NCBI RefSeq assembly: GCF_004193775.1
Contig: NC_041016.1
Location: forward strand, 39,044,547-39,108,546
Source of the DNA: Glycine soja
Taxonomy: Eukaryota > Streptophyta > Magnoliopsida > Fabales > Fabaceae
Length of the DNA stretch: 64,000 nucleotides
Direction: 5' to 3'
Under the pieces are notes generated by a model. The model did no database searches, was not told where the DNA came from, and saw only the letters and a program-made list of their open reading frames with translations. This document shows, one piece after another, positions 1 to 12,501 of the stretch (its first letter is position 1; the number at the start of each line of letters is the position of its first letter). The position numbers and the translations under genes were made by a program.

Positions 1-432
1 TGATTGAGGTACGTCCTTTCGTTTTAACATTAGGCGTTCCTCGTTTTAACATTTGCTCGCTTTCGCAGGTCGAAGAAATCTAGGAAAGGAAAGAGTCCCA
101 GAAAGGGTGGGAATCGATTTTGGAAGTGCATTGTGGTTCACCTTAAGACTCCCAGGGCGTTCTTCTTCTTTCTCCTTCTGCCCTAAGTTCGTCTTTGTCG
201 CAAACTGGGCTGCACTTCCGTGACTGCAACCACATTGTGGAGTTGGTCTTTGTGGAGTTCATGTCTGCCACTTATCGATTGAGGTACGTCCTTTCGTTTT
301 AACATTAGGCATTCCTCGTTTTAAGATTTTCTCACTTTCGTAGGTCGAAGAAAACTACGAAAGGAAAGGGAGGGAAGCGATTTTGGAAGTCCATTGTGGT
401 TGGCTTTAAGCCTCCCAGGGAAGCCATTGAAG
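1..432 (+). repeat. Tandemly duplicated exon-like unit in CACTA 5' region
   Basis: Two direct copies with a period of about 275 bp (…GATTGAGGTACGTCC at 1 and 276). Each carries an AG-flanked exon-like stretch (from about 69 and from about 344) that can encode a short basic peptide with pattern KK-x-x-KGK…RFWK-x-IVV…K-x-PR. The second is followed by a GT donor at 433. The right CACTA copy has the same duplication at 49005-49550. It probably is 5' leader or a captured exon. I do not recognise the peptide. Confidence 0.6.
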
Positions 433-699
433 GTATGTCTCTGTTGTCAAGTTATGTCTAAATATGAAAAAAAATATAATGCTTGAAATGGAGTATGGGT
501 GTGAGATGCTAAAGTATATTGATTGCTTGCTCTTGTACTATTTGCATTGTGGGGATATAGTGTTGGATTTGTTATGGGAAATTCTTTGATAAACCTAAAA
601 CTCTATATGTCATCTTAAAACCTAAAACCTAATGGTGTTATTCTGCTGTGAGGATATGATAAACAACCTGGGGTACCTTTCTGCTAGTGATTCCTGTTG

Positions 700-1500
700 A
701 TTAATCCACTTGTGTTTCCAGAATCTAATTTTCTCTCCATCTCCCACCTTCCACCTCATGTTATTTTGAATAACCATTACCTATTGTGATTGATTAAAAG
801 TGTGTTTTAGATCCCTCCACTAAACAGATTGCTTTGCTGAGTTTCCTGTTTCTTCAAGGTTCCTCCATCCATCATATTTCGATTTCAGAACTCTGGTCCA
901 CAGCTCACCATTTTCTTGCATTAATTGCCACTTCCATTTTCCAAGTAGTGCGAGGTTGAATGTTTCAATATCCTTGATGCCCAAGCCAGCCTTTTCTTTT
1001 GGTAAGCATACCGATTTCCATTAAATCCATGCAATCCTTTTGTGAATTGCCTTCCTTCATAAAAAGCTTCGCTGCAGCTTTAAAAATTGCCTTCTGAATT
1101 TCTTCATCCATGAAAGGTGCCAGAAGCTCGTTATTTTGCTGTTGATTAACAGTTTGAAACCTGATTCCATCAATCTTGGGTCACTGACCAATTGGTTCTT
1201 GGAACCTATGGAAGAAAAAGGATTTCACCTCTTCCTTCACCTTGTGTGGGTCGTCAGTCCATGAACCATCAATGAATACCCCCCTGATAGAATTTCTATT
1301 TCGGTTAGCATTCATCAATAGGTGGAAAAAACTTGTGTTACAATCGCCTTCTTTTAACCATCTTCATCTGGATTTCTGCCTAAGTAAGGATTGATGGGCT
1401 TGGGCAGCAACCCAAAGAGATTCCTGTAACTGCTTCCTCTCCAATTTTTCTTGCTCCGTTAACTTTCTATGCATTGAGTTCTCCTCTAGTTTATTTAAAT
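700..1500 (-). pseudogene. LINE ORF2 relic (second family), RT core missing
   Basis: On the minus strand, decayed frames match the linker and start of a plant L1-type LINE reverse transcriptase: a charged EQEKLERKQLQE-like helix, LLRQKSR…W-KEGD-NT…FH, then FIDGSW and a DEEIQKAIHKRI stretch (1030-1130). Further along the minus strand (780-1000) comes the C-terminal part (LALLGKWKW…RWKVGDG-KIRFWKHKW). The catalytic core with its YADD motif is absent between them. The counterpart in the right copy is 47960-48815, so the loss predates the separation of the two CACTA copies. The relic runs against the CACTA direction. Confidence 0.7.
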
Positions 1501-2109
1501 CTGATTCCAGCTTTGTGACCTTTTTGAATGTATCTCAACAAACTTCTTCTTCCTCTCTCATGAAGAATTCTTCTTCTTCTTCCACTCAGAGGAAGTGTGC
1601 TTTTGCTAGAAAGTGTGCTAGGCTGGTCAAAGAGCAAAGGGCTCGTTTCTACATCCTGAGGCACTGTGTCATTATGCTCATATGCTGACATGAGTACAAT
1701 GATTCATGAAACACAACAAAAAGGATCTACCAAGTTCAAAAAAAGTTCTCTTTTTTTTCTTAAGTCCCTCTTTCTTCACTTTGTATGAGATCCTTCCTGT
1801 TGGGCATGAGCTTTTTCTTGGAGTCAACAAGTGTACATAGAATTTTTTTTTTTAATTTGTCTTCTATTGTGGGCTAGAATTATTGAATCATGGTTTTTTG
1901 TTAGGTTGGGGTTTGAACTTCCATTGAAGGGAGCTCATCTTCATGGTTCTGGTGGTGTTTTTAAGTTTAATTTCTTGTGTACCTGAGAATAGGGCAGATA
2001 TATGGTACATTAGAATTGATATCTTCTCCCCCCTGTTCATTGTCAAATAGATATCTTCTCCAGGAGAATTTCCACTCCCAACCAGATTCTCCAAAGATCC
2101 CCATGCTTG

Positions 2110-4300
2110 CCATTGTCTTTAATTTTTGGGATGATATTTGATATAATTATGGGTATCTGTCTTTAAGAGTAATTCCATCTCCCACCCAAGAGTCTTCCCA
2201 AAATAGGATTTGATCACCACTGCCCAGTTTCCAGCGAAATTGCTTATTGACAGCAACCATGCTGCTGTGATGAATAATAGATCTTAAGTTAGACCACCGA
2301 GAGGAAAAAATCTGCTTAGGAGGGCCCTCTTCCAAGCCTCTCCAACCCCTGTACTTTGAGGTGAGTATTCTGCTCCATAGATGATCTTGTTGCTGGAACA
2401 TCAACCATTTCCACTTCATAAGAAGAGCTCTATTAAAAGCCATCCAGATTGGGTCTGTTCAAGGAAGGTTCTGCAAATCTGCCTTGGAAGTGCTGGAGAA
2501 TTGCAGCCTTAACCACAACAGGGTTGTCTACCCATCTACCCTCAATGTGCAACCCTCTCAAGGCATTCCTTCTTATGCTAAAGTTTATAATTTTGTGAAA
2601 ATGAGAAGTGTTGCCATCTCCCTCTATGATCCACTTGCTTCTAGACTTCTGTCTCACTATTGATTCATGAAGAAAAGACTGCTCCCATAGGTCAGCCTGT
2701 GTCCTCTTGAGCTCTTGGACTTGCTGATCAGAGGGGTGAGTGATGCAATCCTCCTTAGGAAGGGACCAATCACTAGAACCATGAGCAAGAGGCTCCAAGA
2801 AGATTGGGCTAGAGGTGCTGAAGAAGGCCCTAGGGTTCTCATGAACCTTAGGGTAGATTTCTGAGCCCATGGGCCAAGGTTGGGTCCATTTATCTTTGTA
2901 CATATTAGACTAGGATGTCATTATATTTGGTACTTGTATTTAGGGCTCCATATTGTAGGTAGGGTATCCTAGAAATATAGGATTTTTCAACCCTTGTATT
3001 TTTGGGCACCTAGACTAGTTTTTGTATTAGGGGTAGTTTTGTAATTTCACATGCACTAAGTGGATATTTGATGTGTGTGGTTGGAAATAAATTTAATTGA
3101 ATTGGTAGAAGCCCAATCCAATTAAATTTTAGAGGGGGAGGTGAGCATTTGCTTACTACACCCCATTTCCACATCATATAGTCACACTTTGTGCATGTCC
3201 TTCATGCTTTTCATGCCTCATGACACCTAAGCACACTTAGTGGAGAATCTTGGAATTGATCTTGGATTAGTGGGCTGAACCATAACTAAAATTCACTAAT
3301 CATAATTAGTGAAATTTTGGCTCCAAAGTTTGGCTCCACAAATTCAATTTCAAATTCAAGTGAAATTTGAATTTCCCTCCAATTTTGTGTGACACTTAGG
3401 CTATAAATAGAGGTCATGTGTGTGCATTTTTTTCAACTTTGATGATTTGAATATTAAACTTCAGATTTCAAAGCTCATTTAGAGCACAAAATTTCGTGCT
3501 CTTCTCTCCCTCTCCCTTCATTCATCTCCTCTTCCTCCAAGCTCTTATCCATGGCCTCCTATGGTGGTGAGCTTCTTCTAGACTCATCTTCTCCTTGAAG
3601 TGGCGTCTCCTCTCTCTCTCCCTTTCTCCATTCCGCTGCCATTCATCTTCTAAGAAGCAAAGGAAACCATTGATGAAGAAGATCCTAGGCCTACAAGCTC
3701 CAATGGAGCTTGCATCAGTGAGTTGTTAGAAAGTTCTCCAGATCATTCAACTTTTTCTGTGTTTGCTTCACCTTGCTGCCCAAATCTCCACAGTTATCTC
3801 TACTCCAAGTTTTTAGCCTATGCTTGAGGTTCTGAAGTTTACATTTTAATGCATAACCCCCCCATCCCATAGGCTGATTTGCAGACCAGCAGTCCCTGAC
3901 CACCTTAGTGTAATCCTTATTAGACAGCCAAGCATCAAAGAGCCTAAAAGGCTTAGGGCCCCAATCAGTATGTTTAGAATTCATGAGAATGGGGCAATGA
4001 TCTGAATAATTCCTTTCAAGGATGAATTGGGAACTATCAGGTCATTTACATAACCAATCATCAGAGGCTTCCCCACACAGGGAATATCATCTACCTCCAT
4101 TGCTTCTTTTCTATCTCTGCACTCCATAGAGGCATAGCTGTGAAGAATATCTGAATTAGTTGTAGCTGCCTCCATGCCTATATTTTCTCCAAGATGCCAT
4201 AAGTGTTGAGCCTCTTCCAACACCTCTGCACTGCACTCAATAATGCTTTTTAGCCTCCTTTCTGCTTCCACATTACTCTGATTGCTAGCCTTATCCTGGT
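2110..4300 (-). pseudogene. LINE ORF2 relic (first family), split by a solo LTR
   Basis: Minus-strand pieces in order from high to low coordinate are: ORF1/endonuclease-linker-like sequence (about 4271-3990), the end of the endonuclease (SDHCPI motif frame near 4000), a linker helix (3984-3723), the start of the RT region (2735-2445, with KSRSKWI-EGDGNTS), then directly the C-terminal part (2443-2147, with RWKLGSGDQILFWEDSW). The RT palm is missing at the junction near 2440. A 977 bp solo LTR sits within it in this copy only. The uninterrupted version is 46193-47480. Several frames are broken and it cannot be functional. Confidence 0.75.
2741..3717 (+). mobile_element. Solo LTR (gypsy-type family) with 5 bp target duplication GTGAG
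   Basis: The LTR runs TGATGCAATCC…GCTTGCATCA, i.e. TG…CA with the inverted ends TGATGCAA/TTGCATCA. It is flanked by GTGAG at 2736-2740 and 3718-3722. A TATA-like CTATAAATAGAGG lies near 3402. The same LTR, in reverse, forms 63208-64000, where it is followed by a primer-binding site, which identifies it as an LTR. It splits the LINE relic and is absent from the right CACTA copy, so it inserted after the two copies separated. No internal region remains, as expected from recombination between two LTRs. Confidence 0.93.
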
Positions 4301-4925
4301 TGGGAGTTTGAATTGCTGAAACATCATCTCCTTGTTGAAGCTAAGGGTGATTTTCCTCAATCTGCAGGGGTCGAGCTTTAAGGAGGGAGTGTTTTTGCCG
4401 TATAGTATGATTCAATTAGAACTATCAGTTTATGCCGTATACATGGTAAAATTTTGACTATGATAGGAAAAATTTTGACTATGATAAGCAAAATTGCCTT
4501 ATTGGCCAGAATTTGTTTATTGTTGCAGTGAAATTTTCTTTTTCTGCTGGTTTAAGTTGATTATGGATGTTGTATTTTAATTGAAATGTAGATAATAGGC
4601 TTTAAAAGGGTTTAAATACACTGTGGATAATTTCTGTATGCTTTTTTTTTAGGCTTATCATTTACTACTGCTAATTGGCATTGCTGTGGAAGCTCTTTGA
4701 TTATAGCAACTCTAGGTACGTTTGTACGGTCTACTATCTTTATATGTATTATGATAGACTACTGTTTTGACATTTGTCATAGCATTTATATACACATATA
4801 CTACTGTATTTGTTTGGTAGATAAATTGTTGTATTTGTTTGACTAACTTATCTAAGATCAATTCAGTATTTGTCAATAGTACTCCTCCCCTAAAGCTATC
4901 TTTGAAATCCAGCTTGTGCTGTTGA

Positions 4926-5393
4926 CACACACACAGGCACACACACACACACACACAGCCACAGACCCACACACACATTGACACACACACAAACACACAC
5001 ACACAGAGCCAGGCATACAAAGACACACACACAGCCACAGACACACACACACACACAGCCACAGACACATAAACACACACACAGACAGCCACCCACACAC
5101 CCACACACACACACAGCCACACACACACACCGACATAGACACACATAACCACACACACACACACACACAAAGTGACACACACACACAGACACAACCACAC
5201 ACACACACAACCACACACAAGAAACACACCCACATCCACATACACACACAGCCACACACACAGAAACACACACACACCCACACCCACATACACACACACA
5301 CACAGCCACACACACAGAAACACACACACACCCACACCCACATACACACACACACAGACACACACAGACAACCACACACACAGACACCATCAG
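4926..5393. repeat. Long imperfect CA repeat
   Basis: Nearly pure (CA)n with scattered CACAGC, CACAGA and CCCACA variants over about 470 bp. All six frames are Cys/Val/Gly-rich or His/Thr-rich artefacts, not genes. The right copy has the complementary TG tract at 44909-45563, longer by roughly 190 bp. Alternating purine-pyrimidine DNA of this length can adopt Z-form. Confidence 0.95.
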
Positions 5394-5661
5394 CATTTTC
5401 CTATAATTTTCAATAAATTTCCATCTTTCAATTTGTTAATCAGTGCCCTTAAGTGGTATATGTTATACATGTTTTCTTTTTTTTTATCAGCAAAGATAAG
5501 TATATATATAGATAATTGAGTACCAGAGGTACTGAAATACAATTTTTGTTGCCTAAGCTAGTGGTTCGAGATTAGACTGAATGGAGTCTAAAAAGGAACC
5601 ACAGCCAGCCCATAGACCATATTAATGAAAAACTGCTAATCAAAAGTTCTATTCTGAGCTA

Positions 5662-6612
5662 TTACACTATCCCTTCTCTAAGATTACTAGACCATTGGTT
5701 AAAATGAAAAAAAAAATCCTTCTCCAAATGCCTCAGCCAAGTCCACAACAAGAAAGCTGCTTCGCCAATCAATTTGTTGCTGTCTAATGTTTCATTGGAG
5801 AATACTATCGTATTCCGTTGCTGCCAAATGGTCCAGGTCACTGCCACCCACCAGCATTTCCACCTAGTAACCCTTCTCCCCTCATTCAATATATCTCCAT
5901 GCTGTAGAAAATGTTGTCTTGGATCTTTTGGAAAAGCTGCAGATTTGTTCACCCAGGATAATGATTCCCACCAAATACGAATGATTCTATTGCAGTGGAA
6001 AAACAAATGTCCTTCTTCCTCTTCCTCTCTGCTGCAAAATGGGCAGTGCCTATCCAATATATCTATTTGTCTCCTGTGTAAGTTTATTCTAGTGGGTAGT
6101 CTATCTCTAAGACGCCTCCATGCAAATACTGCATATTTGGTTGGAATCTTCAGCTGCCACAGCTCCTCAAAAGCCCTGTCCTTGATCCCATCAACTATAG
6201 ACCCCCTCATTACCTTGTATGCAGATTGCACCGAGTAGCTCCCACTTGGATCTGCCATCCACACCCATGCGTCTCTTCCATTTTGCTGAATAACTGACCT
6301 TTCAACATCTTTTAGGAAATTGACAGCCATTGCTATCTCATTGTCGAACAATGGCCTTCTCCAAGATAGATTCCACTCCCACTCCCCATCTTTGTACCCT
6401 CCCATCTGCTGTATTAATTGATTTTGTTGTTCCGAGATTAGGAACAATCTAGGATATTTAACTTCCAATGAAACCTCATCATGTATCCACTTATCCTCCC
6501 AAAATTTAACCCTTTCTCCACCCCACCCTCCATTTGAGCTCGTTGAAAGATGCAGAAGCTCGGTGGAGATATGCATTGATGACATCATAAGTACCATTGT
6601 CAGCAAAGACAA
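5662..6612 (-). pseudogene. LINE ORF2 C-terminal fragment with zf-RVT domain
   Basis: An open minus-strand stretch of 316 codons covers the C-terminal end of a plant L1-type LINE ORF2. It contains VKFWEDKWI, WVWMADPSGSYSVQSAYK and the zinc-binding zf-RVT region (LQIPTK-like stretch, then CPFC…EEEGHLFFHC…WW). Endonuclease and RT parts are absent, so it is a 5'-truncated relic despite its open frame. The counterpart at 43760-44634 has a TGG-to-TAG stop near 44458 where this copy is open. It lies antisense to the CACTA direction. Confidence 0.85.
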
Positions 6613-7364
6613 ACTTTGTCAGAGCTCAGAGCTAAATGCATTGCAAATGCCTAGCAACTTTGAACTTATGTCGAAGTACACATCAATCCATTTGTCCTCC
6701 CAATCACTCAGAGGAAGCTCAAGGGCAGTCATAAGGTGAGGATTTCATACCCACAGACCCTCATGATACACACTCACACACATATACCCAACTACAATAA
6801 TGAAGCATAAGCACCCTTGAAACCCAGCATTTGAAATTAGTTACATAAACAACCGCTGATGTCTATATTTGTCTGTAATTGAATTTGACCTTTTGTATGT
6901 TGTTGTATGTGATCAGTGTAATTTGCTATATAAACAATTGTTGTTCATGGTGAGTGAACCTTAGATTCCCGTTTGAGACTGAATGCAATGACTCTTGCGG
7001 ACAGTTTGCATTAGCCATTGTATTTAGTCTTGAATTGTCCGTTTGGACAGTTTGGGGAGACTGGTATTTTTATGTTAGATTCATTCGTGAAGGTTATTAT
7101 TATTTTCATTAATTTGATTAAATTTCGGTTCAATGCATTTCAAGTTGTTCTCCTAGTGCATACTTGATTATCGGGAAATTCATTTCACCGATGCCATGTC
7201 GTGTACTTGGAGACCAATGTGAAATGCTGCCGAAATTTAGTCAAATTTTTGTAAATAATGGTAACCCTGACGTTTGAAGCTAACATAAAAGACAATTTTC
7301 CTAAATGGGATAGGGCCACACCTATAAATAAAAAAGTGAGATTTTCATGCATGGAATTGCTTAG
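6613..7364 (+). other. Leader region upstream of CACTA transposase, no gene
   Basis: Non-coding stretch between the LINE relic and the transposase start. It is conserved in the right copy (42927-43680), and its proximal ~450 bp also in the third CACTA copy (52349-52815). Conservation in a deletion derivative suggests it holds the transposase promoter or leader. I see no clear TATA box that I would place with confidence. Confidence 0.5.
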
Positions 7365-10300
7365 ATGGATCGAAGTTGGATGAATGAAAGTCAAATGAGC
7401 ACAGAATATAAGGATGGCGTCGAACAGTTCTTGCAATTTGCATCAGAAAGAAGTCGACCGAATGAAGAAGGAAAATATTATTGTCCTTGCATCAACTGTT
7501 TGAATGGAAGACGACAATTACTTGATGACATACGGGACCATCTATTGTGTGATGGGATTAAGAAGAATTACACGATGTGGATATGGCATGGTGAAGCCAC
7601 AGACATGCAGAGTGGGTCCTAATCTGAACTGTTTGATGTAGAAATAGGAGATCGATTAAAGGACATGATTCGTGACCTTGGACAAGAGTCTTTCCAGCAA
7701 GCACACGCCCCTGTGTATGAAGGATTTCAGAGTGATTCTAAGAAGCCTTTGTATGCAGGGTGCAAGATTAACCCTGTTGTCTGTTGTGTTAAGTCTGGTT
7801 AATGTCAAGGCCAGGTATGGGTGGAGTGACAAAAGTTTCACCTCACTGCTTGAGGTAGTGCACAATCTGCTTCCAGAGGACAACACATTGCCTAAAAGTT
7901 ACTATAAGGCGAAAAAGATATTGTGTCCGATGGGTATGGAGTATCAAAAGATTCATGCTTGCCCCAATGATTGCATACTGTACAGGCATGAATTCCAAGA
8001 AATGTCCAAATGCCCTATCTATGGGACTTCACGGTACAAAGTGAAGGATGAAGAAGAAAGTAGTTCTGATGAAAACTCCAACAAGGGCCCCCCAGCAAAG
8101 GTTTTGTGGTATCTTCCAATCATTCCAAGGTTTAAGCGTCTTATTGCTAATGAGGACGACGCAAAAGACCTTACCTGGCATGCAAATGGAAGGATTTCTG
8201 ATGGAATGGTCCGTCATCTGACTGATTTCTCCCAGTGGAAGAAGATTGATGGTTTGTATCCGAATTTCGGGAATGAGCCAAGAAATCTTAGACTTGGACT
8301 AACCAGTGATGGAATGAATCCATATGGCACCTTAAGCACTCAACACAGTTCATGGCCAGTTCTGCTAGTAATTTACAATTTGCCTCCTTGGTTGTGCATG
8401 AAGCGAAAATACATGATGTTGTCTATGATGATATCGGGCCCAAGACAGCCAGGAAATGACATTGATGTTTATCTAAGTCTGTTGGTTGAAGATCTGAGAA
8501 AGTTGTGGGACGAGGGGGTTGTAGTCTTTGATGCGTTTCGCAAGGAGACCTTTGAAATGCGTGCAATGCTTTTTTGTACCATTAATGACTTTCCAGCATA
8601 TGGGAATCTCAGCAGTTACAGTGTTAAGGGTCATCATGCATGCCCCATCTGTGAAGAAAATACAAGTTACATACAACTTAAACATGGGAGAAAAACAGTC
8701 TACAGTAGGCATCGCCTCTTTCTAACACCCAATCATCCTTATAGGCGACTGAAAAAAGCTTTTAATGGAAGTCAAGAGCATGATATTGCACCGATATCGT
8801 TGACTAGTGAGCAGGTATATCAACGGGTTCAACACCTGAATACTGTATTTGGGAAGACCCACAAGAAGGATAAAAGTCAGAGTTGCATATGGAAGAAGAG
8901 GTCCATTTTCTTTGATCTTCCGTACTGGTGTGATCTTGACGTTAGACATTGTATTGATGTTATGCATGTGGAGAAAAATGTTTGTGACAGTGTGATTGGG
9001 ACGCTCCTTAACATTCAAGGCAAGACGAAGGATGGCTTGAATACCCGTCAAGATCTAGCTGATATGGGTATACGATCACAGTTGCATCCAAGGTCTGATG
9101 GGAAGAAAATTTACTTGTCCCTATCCTGCCATACTTTGTCAAAGAAGGATAATATAAGTTTTTGTCAGTGTCTTCGTCGGGTGAAGGTTCCACAAGGATA
9201 CTCTTCAAATATTAAGAGCCTTGTGCAGTTGAAGGAGCTTAAGCTTGTAGGGTTAAAGTCTCACGATTGTCACGTGCTCATGCAACAATTGATAGCCGTG
9301 GCTATACGAAACATCTTGCCAAACAAAGTCAGGTTAGCGATAACTCGCCTGTGCTTTTTCTTCCATGCTATATGTAGCAAAGTCATTGGTCCAGTCATGT
9401 TTGATGAGTTGGAAAATGAGGCCGCAATTATACAAAGCCAGTTGGAGATGTATTTTCCCCCTACTTTCTTTGACATCATGATTCACTTGATTGTGCATCT
9501 GATCAGAGAAATCAAATGTTGTGGTCCTGTTTATCTACGATGGATGTACCCGGTTGAGCGATACAATAAGATCTTAAAAGGGTATACAAAGAATCTATAT
9601 CGTCCAGAAGCATCTATTGTTGAGAGGTACATTGCAGAAGAAGCCATGGAATTTTGTTCATAATACTTAGAGAAGGCTAAACATGTTGGGCTTCTGAGTC
9701 TCGGCATGATGACAAAGTGGGTGGTAAGGGTTCAAGAGGACTGCATGTGATCACTCCAAGTGTAGAAGATTTGTTACAAGCTCACTTGTATGTCTTGAAC
9801 AACAGTAATGAAGTTTTGCCATACATAGTTAAGCATGAAGCTTTAGTCAAACAGAATAATCCGAAAATGTCAAAGAATTGGGTGTTGAAAAAGCATAACA
9901 AGACTTTCTGTGATTGGTTTAAAGATACAATCTTTGCAGATGAGAATGCTTCAAAAACATTAAGAAAGCTAGCAGATGGGCCTAAAAGAAATGTTATAAC
10001 CTGGCAAGGATATGACTTAAACAGGTATTCATTTTACACAAAAGCACAAGATGACAAAAGTACAATGTAGAACAGCGGGGTCACCCTAAGGGTTGAATCT
10101 CAACACTTTGCAAGTGTCAATGACGCCAATCCCTGTGTAGCTTCCATCCCTTACTTTGGGTTCATTGATGAAATTTGGGAGCTTAATTATGTGAAATTTA
10201 CGGTATGTGTTTTCAAATGTAAATGGGTTGACAACAACACCGGTGTGTGCACCGATGATATAGGATTTACGCTGGTAGACCTAAAGAAACTTGGTTACCA

Positions 10301-10556
10301 CAATGACCCTTTCATCATGGCAGAACAAGCTAGACAAGTATTTTACGTGCAAGACCCTTGTGAGGAAAGGTGGTGCGTGGTTCTACAGCGCAAAACAATT
10401 GGTGTTAATGTAGAAGATGATGATTCATACATGGACACCTATGTTAGTCCTTTGACCGCTCAAATCACTCGTAATGTTGTCGGAGAAGAAGAACCTGACG
10501 ACGTTCATGCTAATCGAAATGATCATAATGAAGGAGAATTGATTAACATCGTCTAA
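7365..10556 (+). pseudogene. TNP2-type CACTA transposase, left copy, disrupted
   Basis: Domains in order are: an N-terminal transposase-associated region from ATG 7365 (MDRSWM…YCPC-x2-C…WHGE), the TNP2/transposase_21 core from about 7780 (SDGMNPYG near 8310, PGNDIDVYL near 8455, IDVMHVEKNV near 8960), a DUF4218-like region (9230-9660, CFFFHAIC, YLRWMYP-ERY), and a DUF4216-like C terminus (10190-10556, FKCKWVDN, FVLQRK-like). Lesions seen against the right copy are: CAA-to-TAA at about 7620, a 5 bp deletion near 7770, Cys-to-Tyr in the CP-x2-G motif near 8020, GAA-to-TAA at 9661, a 1 bp deletion near 9695, and CAG-to-TAG at 10068. In an intact element this protein cuts and joins the CACTA ends. 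Confidence 0.92.
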
Positions 10557-10619
10557 TGTAATTTTCTGCAGAGACAGAGGTCACCAAAGCAAGTAAGTCA
10601 CAGCTACATTTTTCTCTGA

Positions 10620-12180
10620 TTGAGGCATCGGTTTTTTGTTTTAGATGATATCCTTAGGACTTCATACAGCTCATGTTTGTCACCAGTTTCATCATCCACC
10701 ACCCTTTTCTTCTCTGTCTTCTCACGTTTATTGTTGTTAAACCCATATTTATGCTTTCTTCCCTTCATGTCTTGTTTTATCACAACTTTAGCCGAATCTC
10801 CTATCTTCAGCACAGTTGAATCTCCTGTCTTATTCTCCAATGACACACTTTGATGGCCTGTATCTCTTTTCTTCGTATGTTCTAGTGCTTCAACTTCATA
10901 ATGCATAAAGCAATCAGAATTTTCCAGTGATCACCAAAGGCTTCTGCATCAGCATTGACACTCTCCACCCTCTTTGGTTTAGGTTTCTATCCTGCATTCC
11001 GTGCTTCCTCGTTATAAATCTCAGATTTATTAGAGGTTGCACAAGAAGGATCAGCACCAATCTGTGCTTCTTCCTCATCTACCAGCTCAATATCTTTCCT
11101 TTCAACTTTTGTTTTGTAAATTACAAAGTAGTTTACAAAAGCAAAGGTGAAACAAAAGATATTGAGCTGGTAGAGGAGGAACAGGCACATATTGGTGCTG
11201 ATCCTTCTAGTGAGACCTCCAATAAATCTGTGAATTATAAGGAGGAAGCACGGAATGCAGCACAAAAGCATAAACCAAAGAAGGTAGAGAGTGTCAACGC
11301 TGATGCAGAAGCCTTTGGTGATCACTAGAAAATTCTGATTGCTCTATACATTCTGAAGCTGAACCACTAGAACATACGAAGAAAAGAGATACAGGCCATC
11401 AAAGTGTGTCATTGGAGAATAAGACAGGAGATTCAACTGTGCTGAAGATAGGAAATTCGGCTAAAGTTGTAATAAAACAAGACATGAAGGGAAGAAGGCA
11501 TAAATATAGGTTTAACAACAACAAACGTGAGAAGGCAGAGAAGAAAAGGGTGGTGGATGATGAAACTGGCGAAAAACATCAATTGGATGAAGTCCTATGA
11601 AGATCCTCCTCATTCTCAAAGAGGGGAACGAGCAACAATTTGAAGGTTGTACATTCAGGAACTAAAGAATTCAAAATAGCTAGTAATAAGAGGGATTTGT
11701 TTTTGGGATTTTCTGAGCACCAAGAGCGGCTACACAAGAAGCTTGCACTTGAGGAGGGAAGGATATTTGCAGCTAATCAACAACTTTCTTAACTATTTGT
11801 CCTTTAGATTTTACTGTTTCTTTTTGCTAATATGTAAATATAAATAGTATAAGGCTATTGCGTAAAAACATGGTCTATATTTACTTCTAAGATTGTTAGG
11901 GGTAAAAAAGACCATGTCCATAAGCCATAGCCTTATACTATTTATATTTACATATTAGCAAAAAGAAACAGTAAAATCTGAAGGACAAATAGTTAAGAAA
12001 GTTGTTCATTAGCTGCAAATATCCTTCCTTCCTCAAGTGCAAGCTTGTTGCATAGCCGCTCTTGGTGGTCAGAAAATCCCAAAAACAAATTCCTCTTATT
12101 ACTAGCTATTTTGAATTCTTTAGTTCCTGAATGTACAACCTTCAAATTGTTGCTCGTTCCCCTCTTTGTTTTCTGCAAAA
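10620..12180. repeat. Palindromic cassette of unidentified coding sequence (three alternating copies)
   Basis: One module is present three times in alternating orientation: reverse 10620-11121, forward 11131-11870, and reverse again (tail only) 11925-12180. The first palindrome centre is near 11126, the second near 11900. In the forward copy two open stretches are visible: an acidic one (ELVEEEQ, ESVNADAEAFGDH, to 11328) and a basic one (KQDMKGRRHKY, KREKAEKKRVVDDETG, 11406-11600), then a piece with LFLGFSEHQERL and LALEEGRIFAAN. I do not recognise the protein. A captured host gene fragment is possible. The right copy has a shorter version at 38581-39690. Confidence 0.8.
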
Positions 12181-12501
12181 AAGAAAATCAATATCAAAGA
12201 AAACATGGATGAAGTCCTAAGGATGCCATGTATATGTGTATTTCTGAAGATATAGTATTTATATTCCATCAAGCATACATTGACTTTTGATTACATGTAA
12301 TAGACTTTTTATAACATGGTTGCCCCAAATCACAATTAAAAAGCACAACTACCAATCTTTCAGAGTCCTTTGGTTAATTTGTCTTGTCTCCTTCTGTGGT
12401 GGGGTTTTGTTTAATAATATTATACTTTTGCCTTCCAAAAAAAACTGATGACTGATCCTCTTTTCATTAATCCTATTTTGTATGTTATTGTATAAAAGAT
12501 C

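Noticed and set aside
4712..5519. Long Cys/Val-rich and His/Thr-rich open frames across the CA tract
   Set aside because: All are translations of a dinucleotide repeat, with frames open in several directions at once. The same holds for 44919-45612.
5662..6612. Intact functional gene of 316 codons
   Set aside because: It is only the C-terminal zf-RVT part of a LINE ORF2, with no upstream RT, and its counterpart carries a stop.
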